A stretch of DNA of 64,000 nucleotides from assembly GCA_024741835.1 (NCBI GenBank), contig JAENRP010000184.1, forward strand, positions 20,765 to 84,764, given 5' to 3'. The first letter of the stretch is position 1. Each line of letters starts with the position of its first letter. The notes below the pieces were generated by a model. The model was given only the letters and a program-made list of their open reading frames with translations. It did no database searches and was not told the DNA's origin. Below, one piece after another: positions 21,235 through 30,783 of the stretch. The position numbers and the translations under genes are program-made. The stretch is from Diplocarpon mali (Eukaryota; Ascomycota; Leotiomycetes; Helotiales; Drepanopezizaceae).

Positions 21235-23098
21235 GCTAAAAGACTGGCAGATATGGCTGTTTCTAATGCACTTTATTCACACTGTCAAAAATTAGCAATA
21301 TAGTCATTTTTTCGAAATTATTATCTCTATTAAATTTAGTAAACAAAAGAGCAAAAAGTATATAAGATTCGCACGTATGAAGCTGTAAATTTTACGTTTA
21401 AATGATAATCATTATATAATAAATCACTTTTTAATTATCTTTAATTTTTTGAAATTTTATAGCTTAGTTCTCTTCCTTTTAAAATACTAGATTCTAAGGT
21501 ATATAGCATGAGGGGAAAACATTTCAAATCGTATTAGGTATAAGAGAAACTAGTATAAAAACTCTTTTGATTAAGCTTTCGGTATAATCTACCTATAAGG
21601 TACTCTAATACCTTAGATAACAGTCTATCTCATACCTTTGTAAATAGTTATTCCCCTTCTTGAATCTTAAGCGAGTACGTTCTCAAAGAGGTGCTTAGAT
21701 AGATCAATTCGCCTTAAGCTTCTTATCCTAGGAAAACTCTCCTTCCTAATGGCAGATATTTATTTGATCATACTAAGCGCCTTATTAGTCTGCGGCATCT
21801 ATTGATAATAGCCCTTCTTATCGACTTTTAGCGCGAAACATAAATCTTTTAAGCTAAGGCTAAGTTTTCAATTATATCCTTTTCCTTTCTCTTTTCCTTA
21901 TATTTGTATCTAATATCAAGATCTTCCTCTATTCGTAAGTATATACCTGAGTCATTCTAAGTACGCAGGTAGAGATTAAAAGTACAAGTTATTTATAAAA
22001 GAGGTAATAAAATATTCTTTCCAAAGCGTTTAAAAAGTTATAGCTTTCTTAGATCCAAAATTCAATATTTCGCAGTCGAAAGGACTTTATCTCGGCTCTA
22101 CAGGCTTTTTAAGAATCCGCAGGTTCGTAGGAGATACTGCATACCGGCGTTGGCTCGTCGTCTCCCTCTAAAGCTTAATAAAATATTCTATAAATCGTAC
22201 AATTCAAAAAAAAACTTTGTTTCTGTATACCTGAGCAGTTATTCAACCATTTCTATGATCTTAGTATATTAGAAAAGAACAATTGCAATGAATTAAGCTT
22301 AAATATATCAGAATCAGTACCTAGTATTCATTAATATATTGCTGAGCGAAAATAATTCCTTAACTCGAATATATTAGATTTGATTTACATCGTGATAAAA
22401 TCTAATATATCTGAATTATTAGTAAAGAATATTAAATTAATTAGCAATTATCACTTTCATATATAAGACCTTTCCTAGATATGTTAATCCGTAAGTACTC
22501 GAGTTGTAACATTATAGCATCGTATTATATGGTTTCTGTTGCTATCTCTAGGATTACCTTGCGTACCACTATATACACGTACATAAGTTAGAAATTAATT
22601 TACAAATGACCGATTTCGTAGTTTCGAGGTCTTTGCAGGATAACGTATGCTACTGTCCAAGAGTAGGAAAGATGATACAGAGAAAGTGGCTATGTGTACA
22701 TAATTCTACGACCAGCTCTTTACAAGAGGTAGACTTCTTATAGTATGTACTTTGACTATTTAAATTCATGAAATACTAATAATGTATCTTGTAAGCTTTA
22801 TTACCGGTACGGCTCTAACATAATCATATACTTGGAATATTCATAAAGATTGTTTTCTAATAATAAAATACATTTTATTGTATCGGTATTTGAATTTATT
22901 TGATAAAAATTTTAAATCTTATTTATGTCTTTGGAATATATCAAATAATGAAAGAGGTACTTCTTATTTTCTAAAAGAGATTCAGTAAATGGAGATTTTG
23001 TAGCAATGCATATATTACTTCAATTGGAAATCCACTATATTACCAATCTTTGACTAATAATGTGCATTAGAAACAGCCGCAAGTGCCAGTCTTCTAGT
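21235..23098. mobile_element. Pair of long inverted repeats, possible degraded DNA transposon
   Basis: Left arm about 21235-21310 (AAGACTGGCAGATATGGCTG, then TTTCTAATGCACTTTATT). Right arm about 23025-23098, whose reverse complement reads AAGACTGGCACTTGCGGCTG and then TTTCTAATGCACATTATT. Similarity extends about 75 bp. The 1.86-kb interior is AT-rich, has no coding potential, and contains copy 4 of the degraded repeat. This suits a mutated TIR transposon later used as an insertion site, or a non-autonomous derivative. I could not define a clear target-site duplication. Confidence 0.5.
21478..22175 (-). repeat. RIP-degraded dispersed repeat, copy 4 (inverted)
   Basis: Matches copy 3 and, in reverse complement, copies 1 and 2; for example, TAGTTATTCCCCTTCTTGAA at about 21647 is a landmark. 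It lies inside the inverted-repeat pair. Non-coding. Confidence 0.6.
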
Positions 23099-23104
23099 TC
23101 ACTA

Positions 23105-23785
23105 ACAGATGCACGTATAGCAGTTATTCAATTGATGACTATGTCTTAATAGGGTGCGCAGAGTCTCAGTTACCTATGCAAGAGATCCAAAAGTAGTAAA
23201 GTATAAAAAGACTTAGCTAATGAAAACAATTATTTCAATATAAATACAATTTGCCCCTTATTAATAAGGTTGTTTTTGATGCAAATAATCAACATTCAAG
23301 CCTTGCTCAATGACAGACTCCTCACTGGTGTCTCTATCTTGTGACCATTGGTAAACAATAATTTGAGGATAGGAAAGGCTGATGGGATATGTTTATCATT
23401 CTGGCGCCTTTCAGTATGCATCCTTGGCTTCCCCCCAATTCTTCATGTTTTTAGGTCAGATTTCTAAGAGTTATCATTTCAGGTTTGGATTTCCAATAGT
23501 ACATCTCCTTACTCATAGTGCTTATCTTGTAATTGAAAAAAGACATTCAAAACAATTTGCAATATGGTTCTTGGAAGCAGTGCTAGCATAGAACAAGTTA
23601 TCACACATCTCAATCACTTATATATGCTTTCATCTCAGTGTTTAGTAGAAACCAGCATCAAGCTTTGTATATTTGTTTCCAACGTGAATTTAATCGACCT
23701 GCGAACATCCAAGCCATCAACGTCCTTTATCAAGTCCATACTCTCAATTCCAGAGATCTGTTGACCTGACCAATGGCCCAATTAC
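23105..23785. other. AT-rich intergenic spacer
   Basis: No gene recognised; short open frames (for example 23382-23591) lack any domain. The right end holds the 3' side of the small secreted protein gene. Confidence 0.4.
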
Positions 23786-24076
23786 TTATTTGCAGCACTG
23801 ACTCTCACATCGATAGTTCTAATAGAGTAATTCAGTAAATATAAAAATACCAAAGATTTCTTCTTTATTACGCACACTCATATTTTCGCCGTATACCGCA
23901 CTAGGTCCTGTAGTCGATTTATATCCATCGGCGATGCATTTGTTGATAAGCCAGTCGTTAATCCCATCTGCGGAGCATTTACAAGCGTTGCCTGAGCAGT
24001 AAGTGAATGATGCTCCGCATTCAGCGCTGACGACGGCCGAGAAAGAAAGGGCGAAGAGAATTTGTGTGATCTTCAT
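23786..24076 (-). CDS. Small secreted eight-cysteine protein, candidate effector, 77 aa, 2 exons
   Basis: Exon 1 is 24076-23876 and exon 2 is 23818-23786. The 57-nt intron has a GTGCGT donor and a TTAG acceptor and is phase 0. I chose the ATG at 24076 because it directly precedes a clean signal peptide, MKITQILFALSFSAVVSAEC, with cleavage expected after the SAE region. An in-frame ATG seven codons upstream would add polar residues before it. The mature part is about 58 residues with eight cysteines, spaced CGASFTYC, NACKC, INKC, YRC, QCC; splicing adds the last three. Without the intron the frame reads into an AT-rich tail with no cysteine, which supports the splice. Cysteine number, size and a leader are typical of fungal effectors or antimicrobial-type peptides. 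I recognise no named family. It stands alone in AT-rich DNA 450 bp from a Copia element. Function is unknown. Confidence 0.72.
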
Positions 24077-24517
24077 AGTGTTTGATTCTGAGAACAATTT
24101 TGCTAAGTTGTGATGAGTTGGGCCAGAAGATGAAGAAAGGGTTTGATGGATTGTGAGAGGTGTATAGGCACTCTATATGTACTTCTGTATACTACCTAGT
24201 TGTTTACATAGGTAGGATATCAATCAAAACGAAACCTCGCAATTTAATATTATATTATAGGGAGATTAGATCCATATCTTCAACTTCCTCCAGGATAATT
24301 AATTATTCTTGGCAGCTATAAGACGCAGACCAGGAACTGGGCTATTCTTTTCGGTATTAATAAGCTTCTGATTTATTTACCAACTCAATGCTCGTCTAGT
24401 AACAGCAAAAACACTTTCAAAATGATTGTATAATACATTTCTCAATAACAGTATAAGGACTCAGTTTTGAAAATAAATTATTTCAAATCAATACACTTGT
24501 TGGCGGATTTGAAATTA
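24077..24517 (-). promoter_or_regulatory. Upstream region of the small secreted protein gene
   Basis: A TATA-like stretch (CATATAGAG on the minus strand, near 24172-24181) lies about 100 bp before the start codon, followed by a CT-rich and CA-rich leader, as usual for fungal genes. The Copia element begins at 24523, so any farther promoter sequence was separated by that insertion. Confidence 0.4.
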
Positions 24518-24522
24518 TTTAG

Positions 24523-24755
24523 TATTGCAGGAATGCCCGTCACATGTTTGTCATATGATCTATCACATGACACATCATACACATGATATATCATATGACT
24601 TGCCATATGACTTAGTGGCAGCCCTTGTTAAATAGCTTGTAGTTAGAGAGCTCTTATGAATCAAGACACCTAACATCGTCGTTTGCACCTCATACTTCTT
24701 TATGCCCTCTTCTAGTTTACTATCAAGTTCACTATTAGAGAACCTTATTGCTATA
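24523..24755 (+). repeat. 5' LTR of the Copia element
   Basis: 233 bp, starting TATTGCAGG (TG probably mutated to TA) and ending GCTATA. It contains a cluster of CATATGA/CATATGAC and CACATGA words between about 24541 and 24611. Confidence 0.9.
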
Positions 24756-24770
24756 GGTTATGAGCCCCGC
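24756..24770 (+). promoter_or_regulatory. Primer-binding site matching the initiator tRNA-Met anticodon arm
   Basis: GGTTATGAGCCC directly follows the 5' LTR. Its complement, GGGCTCATAACC, is the anticodon stem-loop of fungal initiator tRNA-Met (anticodon CAT). This implies priming by a 5' half of the tRNA, as known for Drosophila copia. Confidence 0.75.
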
Positions 24771-25152
24771 ATGCCTATAAACAGCATTCGATAAATTCTA
24801 TCGATTAGAGTCTCCCTTACAAACGAAAAGGCTGATCGATATTTTGAGTTTTTATTACTCAACTAACGACGCACAATAGCGTTATCTTAATAATAAAATA
24901 GTGGCTACTCCCCTTCTGGAGCGCTACGCAATAATCTAAGCTTACGCAAGATTCGTCATCGTAGCTAAATCATTAGGACTAACAGCTGAGATTACCAGCT
25001 TAATTGCTGAAAGTACTCTACTGCTTGAATCACCTATTTTTAAAGGGACTGATATATAATACCCTAAACTCGAATTCAATAGTTTATCTCCTCCTCCTCC
25101 TCCTTCTCTACCTTCTCCTTTCGACAACTCTATATACAAATATACAAATAAG

Positions 25153-28100
25153 ATGTCGTCGTTGTCTTCGGCTGCCCTCAGCCTCCCTAAGTCTCAAAAG
25201 CTTAAAGGCGCAGAGGACTACAGCTAGTGGAGGAATAAGGTTTTGAACCTTGCAAAGTCAAACGCTTTGACTATGCATCTCTATACAAAAGCTAGAATAT
25301 ATGCTCCACTTAAGGTTGACTTGTAGGACCGTTCTATTACAAATAAGGAAAGGGACAATTAGGTTAGATAGGAAGCTAAGGAATCTCAGATAAAGCTTGC
25401 TATTACACTTAATTGCAAACTAGGCCCACTAGCTTATATAGAAGGCGATAAATCTGCCTTAGATATATAGGAAGCTCTTTAAAAACAGTACGAAGGATCT
25501 GGAATAGTGCTTGAATATAACGCTATACAGACCTACGTCACTATCAAATATGACGACTTCAATTCACTTGAAGCTTACGTCGTCGCTTTTAGGCTTTCAA
25601 TCACTAAATTGGAAGCTCTCGACTCTGCCCCTCCCTCTTACTAGCACCCTATTATGTTTATTGCTAGCTGTTCTAATAGATGGCCCATTTGGGCAGATCG
25701 ATAACGCTCTAACCTTCGCTTAGCTATAGCAGCTGGACGAAAATCAGAGATTACGCTTAAAGCTCTTATTAAAGATATCACTAACGAAGCTCGAGCCTTA
25801 TAGAGTTTAAAGATGAACGGAACCGTCTTATACGGTAACAAATCGGCTAGCAAGCCGCATTCCTCTGACTATAAGAAGTCAGAAAACAAAGGAGGTTTTA
25901 AAGACTTAAAGAAGAGCACCTCTAGGAATACTACCAACTCCTCCCCTAACTCCCCCTATCCTTATTATAAGCAACCAAAGCTATACCATAAGGCAGAAGA
26001 TTGCTTTGCAATCAACAAATCGAAAAGAGAGGCTTAGGAGAAGGATTCAGGGAAGAAGTACGTATTCCGTCACCTCAAAGGCAAGGACGACAAGTCCTCG
26101 CTATCATCACCAAAGGGCAAGAAGCCTTTTAAGAAGATTCAGAAGGAAGACGAAGAGTCCGATAATGACCTCTTTGGGCATACTATGCCATTACTAACCC
26201 CGGGGCCAATTCTCACTCGCGAGCCGGGCCCAGGAGTCAATTCCAACTCCTCCCCAGGGCCAATTTCCACTCACGGGCCGGGCCCGGGAGTCAGTTCTTC
26301 TACTTACTTCTCATCAAAATTGAGGAATCGTTAGCTGTACAACACAGGTGCCAGTGAGCACGTCTCCAATGATCTCTCCAAGTTCACTTCCTATACTGCT
26401 CGAGACAATCTACCCTCCTTGAGTATAGTTAATAGATCTGTTTAACCTCTTAGCGTTAGCACTTGCAAAGTCAACGCACTCAAATCTAATGGAAAGGTGT
26501 ATGTTCTTAAGTTAATTAATACTCTCTATATACTTCAATCACCTGTCTGCCTATACTTAGGTGGCAAACTTAATAAAATCAAAGGCTTCTATCGAAATGG
26601 CAAGCTGTTCCTATCTAATAAGAAGGAAATTTGCACTATCGACAACAATATGTATATTAATGAGGAACAGCCTTCTACTGACTCCTCTAGTTACGTAAGT
26701 GGATATGCTCTCCTAGCTGCAATTGAGAATGGACCTCTTGATATTGAGCTCTGGCACCGTCGATTAGGCCACGCTAGCCTACAAACGGTTAGAAAGACCC
26801 AATCTGCTATTACTAATATGCAGATTAAGGAAACAAAATTAGGGAAGACGCGAATTTGCACCCCTTGCGAGAAAGGCAGACCTCTCCGATACATCAATAA
26901 ACGTTCAGCTCGCCCTCGACCTACGAAGGCACTTGACGAGCTATACGTTAACGTGGTTCATCTGAAGCCAACTGGCCTTAACGGCCATAAATACGCTTCT
27001 ATCTTCACTTGCGCAGCTATAATAGCTAGATGGGGATAGACCTATATAAACAAATCTGATGCCTTTAAGGCAAATAAGAAGATGATTAGCCTTTTACAAA
27101 CTTAGTATAATCGCATAATTAAGCGGTGGAGAACTGATGGAGGCAAGGAGTACTCTCCTATACAGATGCGAATACTTGCAGAAAACCTCGGCATGATTTT
27201 GGAGGAATCTACTCTATATACGCCAGAATAAGACAGCAGATCGGAACGATCAATTCGTACACTAATGGAAAAGTTGCGAATAGCTGTAATTGACTAAAAT
27301 ATCCCCTCCTTTCTCTGGCCTTACCTCCTCCTTTCGGTAATACATATCACTAATCTTACCGCCTCTGATATTCTCGGCAGTAAGACTCTATATAAGGTCT
27401 TTTAGGATAATATCGAGCCTAATAAACCTCATACTCCCTCAGTCAAGCATCTTCGAGTACTAGGCTGTCGCGTCTATATGCTAATCGAGAAAGAAAGGCG
27501 AACTTAGAGCAACAAACTCGCTCTAAGAGCAGAGGTAGGTACTCTTGTCGGATTTGATAGCAGAAGTATCTATCAAATCTATATACTATCGCGAATAGGT
27601 GATAAGATTATTCGATCATCTTACGTTCGATTCGATGAAGATGGCCTAATTATAGAGCCATACCTTAAGGAAAATTCCTCTTCTTAATTAAGGGGTGATT
27701 TGACTCCCGGTCCGGGACCGCGAGTCAATTCTCAAAATAACGATAATGCTGACTCTTACGATAACGATGATTTCACTCCCGGGCCGGGACCGCGAGTCGA
27801 TTCAGGAGAAGCTGAGCTTCTAACTCCAAGAAAGAGAGGAAGACCTCCTGGCTCTAAGAATAAGACTCACCCTCAGACTTCCGAGAAGAGAGCTACTCGC
27901 TCTACTGCTCTTGGATTCAACGCTGACAACTCTAATGACAAGGAAGCCTATTTAGGCACCTTCCACATGGCCTTACTCGACTCTCCTTACCTAAATGACC
28001 TGAAAACAGTCGAATAAGCCCTCTCTCGCGCCGATGCCGACAAATGGCGATCTGCGATCAACTCTAAGTACAATTCCCTCGCTTATAAGAACACATAGGT

Positions 28101-29580
28101 AGTAGTGAAACGCTTAGAACTCTCCAAAGACGATAGAGTACTTAGATCGAGACTCGTCTTTAAAATAAAAAGAGACCAAAATGGGGAAATCTCCCGATGG
28201 AAGGTCAGATTCGTTATGCAAGGCTATATGCAACGACAAGGTCGAGATTACGACTAGACATTTGCTAGAGTTTGCAAATCTGCGGTTTGGAAGATCGCAA
28301 TTGCGCTCGCAGCGCTATACGACTTCGAGCTAGATCAGTTCGACGTCGAGATAGCTTTCCTCAATTCAGAAGCTAACTTTAACATCTATATCAAGTTACC
28401 TCTTGGATACACTTAAGACAAGGTCGTTCTTTTACCTTAAGACCACTGTCTCAAGCTTCTTAAGGCCTTATATAGCTTGAAGCAATCTCTACGACTATGG
28501 TAAGAAAAGCTACGGTCCGAGCTACAAAAGCTCGATTTTCAACCTTTCGATACTGATAATTGCGTATATATTAACTGCGCCTCTCGGATTCTCATTATCA
28601 CCTACGTCGACGACTTCCTTATAGTAGTAAAGAAGGGTGATATATATAACAAGTTCAAGAGAGATCTCCGCAACCTCTTCAAGATCATAGGTAGCGAACC
28701 AGCTAACTACTTCTTAAGAGTACGTATAATCAGAGATCGATAAAATAGGACGATCTTACTTTATTAAGACGCCTACGTTAATAAGGTTCTTAAACGTTTT
28801 CATATGACTAATTGCAAGAGCGTACCAACGCCTTTTACTAGTAGCTATGAAGTTCACATAGTCAAATTTAAAGGCCAAGCCACTCTATAGGAAGTGAAGC
28901 TGTACTAAAAGATCTGTGGTTCTCTATAGTACCTTGCGCACTATACGCGTTAGGATATACTATACTACTGCTCTATTCTTAGCAAATTCCTCACTAACCC
29001 TTTGCTATAATATATAGCAGCTTTAAAACGAGTTTTATAATACTTATAAGGAACGCGATTCTATTATACTACCTTTAGAAGCAAAACAACTGACCTAGAG
29101 CTTTAGAAATTGCACGGCTACTGCGATTCTAACTAGGCAGGTGATAGAGGAAGTAGAGCCTCCTATTCTAGGGCCGTCTTCTTCCTTAATAATAGCGTCA
29201 TTACCGCCTCCTCTAAGCGATAGACTATTATCGCTCTCTCATCTATAGAGGCAGAGTACGTCGCTATATGCAAATTCGCATAAGAGGCCTCTTAGATACG
29301 CCAAGTACTTAAGGAAATAGGCTACGCTGGCGACGACGCTACCAAAGTCGAGATGATCTGCGACAACTAGGGAGCCCTTTATCTTACCGAAAATCCCGAA
29401 TATCACTAGAGAACGAAGCATATCGATATCAAGTTCCATTATATTCGGCAAGAGCTTCGGAAAGGCCATTTGGACCTCTAGTACACAAATACTAAAGATA
29501 ACGCTGCCGACGGCCTTACTAAGAGCTTGAATAGCTCCAACCACGCCGCCTTTATCAAATTGTTAAATATAAAGGTTCTG
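25153..29580 (+). pseudogene. Broken gag-pol coding region of the Copia element
   Basis: Translation can be followed from MSSLSSAALSLPKSQKLKG at 25153, but it is interrupted by many TAG and TAA codons at positions where Q or W is expected. Recognisable parts are: gag with a damaged zinc knuckle (HKAEDCFAINKSK, about 25990); protease, where the active-site DTGAS reads NTGAS at about 26342, a G-to-A change; the pre-integrase block LWHRRLGHASL (about 26750); integrase (WRTDGGKEY, about 27128); reverse transcriptase (FELDQFDVEIAFL, about 28323, and YVDDFL at 28603); and RNase H (SSIEAEYVAICKFA, about 29239). The linkers between protease, integrase and reverse transcriptase encode repeated PGPGPRV-type motifs. 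There is no intact domain-length frame. Confidence 0.9.
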
Positions 29581-29700
29581 CACCTCAATTAAAGGGTGAT
29601 TTTTTTTTGCACCTCTATTATAGGGTGATTTTTTTTTACACTTCTATTAAGGGGTGATTTTTTTTACTCCTAGGCCGGGCCCGCGAGTTGATTTTGACTT
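29581..29700 (+). repeat. Tandem repeat and GC-rich block at the 3' end of the Copia interior
   Basis: Three copies of a unit of about 29 bp (CACCTCTATTA, then AGGGTGATTTTTTTT) run from 29581 to about 29666. They are followed by a GC-rich block (GGCCGGGCCCGCGAGT) that also occurs, next to an AGGGGTGATTT word, at 27685-27730 and, without it, at 26196-26296 and 27773-27802. Confidence 0.7.
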
Positions 29701-29848
29701 ACTAAAGGGTGGATTTCGCGCTAGCAAACTCTACTCTATTTCCAATATCTGCAGGTTGATTTTTCATACGAAACTATAGATTATAACAAAAGTTATAACA
29801 TCACATATGTTGCTAGCGAGTACCTTTAAAGGTCTCCCTAGAGGGGTG

Positions 29849-30081
29849 TGTTATAGGAATGCCCGTTACATGTTTGTCATATGATCTATTATATGACATA
29901 TTATATATATGATATGTCATATGACTTGCCATATGACTTAGTGGCAGCCCTTGTTAAATAGCTCGTAATTAGAGAGCTCTTATGAATCAAGACACCCAAC
30001 ATCGTCGTTTGCACCTCATACTTCTTCGTGCCCTCTTCTAGTTTACTATCAAGTTCACTATCAGAGAACCTCATTGCTACA
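29849..30081 (+). repeat. 3' LTR of the Copia element
   Basis: 233 bp, starting TGTTATAGG and ending GCTACA; it keeps the TG...CA ends. Compared with the 5' copy it has lost several CpA dinucleotides to TpA in the CATATG-rich segment. Confidence 0.9.
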
Positions 30082-30086
30082 TTTAG

Positions 30087-30654
30087 TATCTTTATAGAAT
30101 TTATGCTGTGAATCTGCTGTCTCTACCTGAAACTATACTATATACTGTGTGGAACCTTGAAAAAGCCACGCAACCAACCTACTAAGTAGCTGTTCATGCC
30201 GTAGATTAGCGAACCCTTGAAACGTATCTCTATATCTACTATATAAGGTTTGGTGCGAGCCTTAACTACTTAAATAAGGTTTACTTAATCACCGAATTCA
30301 TGAGCCAGGTACTGAAATCTCAGTACTAGAATCTTCTTCAACACTTCTAAAACAATACGCTGCCGACTAACTATTTATATTCGCTGACACTGGGTTTAGG
30401 CTCACTGGTTTACAGCCTTTTTTGGGGGGGAATCATCCACTCTAGAAGAAACAAGTATTGCTGCTAATCACGTTTCACTTTTACGTGAAGATAAAAGTAG
30501 GAATCTTTATAGATTTGTCTATGCTTATATAATCTCACTTACAGAATTAAAGCTAGTATAGCTTTAATAGAAAAAGTAGACCCTGGCCTCTACATTAGCC
30601 AAATAGCTCTTAAGACTTCAGTTTTAAAACACTATCACAAAGCCTGGAATGTAG
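30087..30654. other. AT-rich spacer right of the Copia element
   Basis: Continuation of the sequence interrupted at 24522. No gene recognised. Confidence 0.4.
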
Positions 30655-30656
30655 TA

Positions 30657-30781
30657 CTTCGTTGCAGGCCATACAAACACCATATTAACGTAAAGTTCAG
30701 GTTTTCAAGGGTTGTAGGTATAAGGTGCGTTAGTTAGGTTAAATATACTTTCATGTGGTATTAGTTTAGCCTGCGACGAAG
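30657..30781. mobile_element. Complete small TIR element (MITE-like), 125 bp, TA target site
   Basis: The ends are CTTCGTTGCAGGCC and GCCTGCGACGAAG, inverted repeats of each other with one mismatch, flanked by TA at 30655-30656 and 30782-30783. It shares the ends and interior words (AATATACTTTCAT) with 5559-5668 and 3489-3605. Non-coding; the type of transposase that moved it is inferred from the TA duplication. Confidence 0.75.
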
Positions 30782-30783
30782 TA

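Larger units (their letters stand above)
24523..30081 (+). mobile_element. Ty1/copia LTR retrotransposon, structurally complete, inactivated by RIP
   Basis: Two 233-bp LTRs (24523-24755 and 29849-30081) flank a 5.1-kb interior, with a 5-bp target duplication TTTAG at 24518-24522 and 30082-30086. A primer-binding site follows the 5' LTR (24756, GGTTATGAGCCC) and a purine tract (GAGGGGTG) precedes the 3' LTR. Domain order is gag, protease, integrase, reverse transcriptase, RNase H, as in Copia. LTR differences are nearly all transitions, with CpA to TpA changes concentrated in the 3' LTR. The many in-frame stops mean it cannot code for active proteins. Confidence 0.93.
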
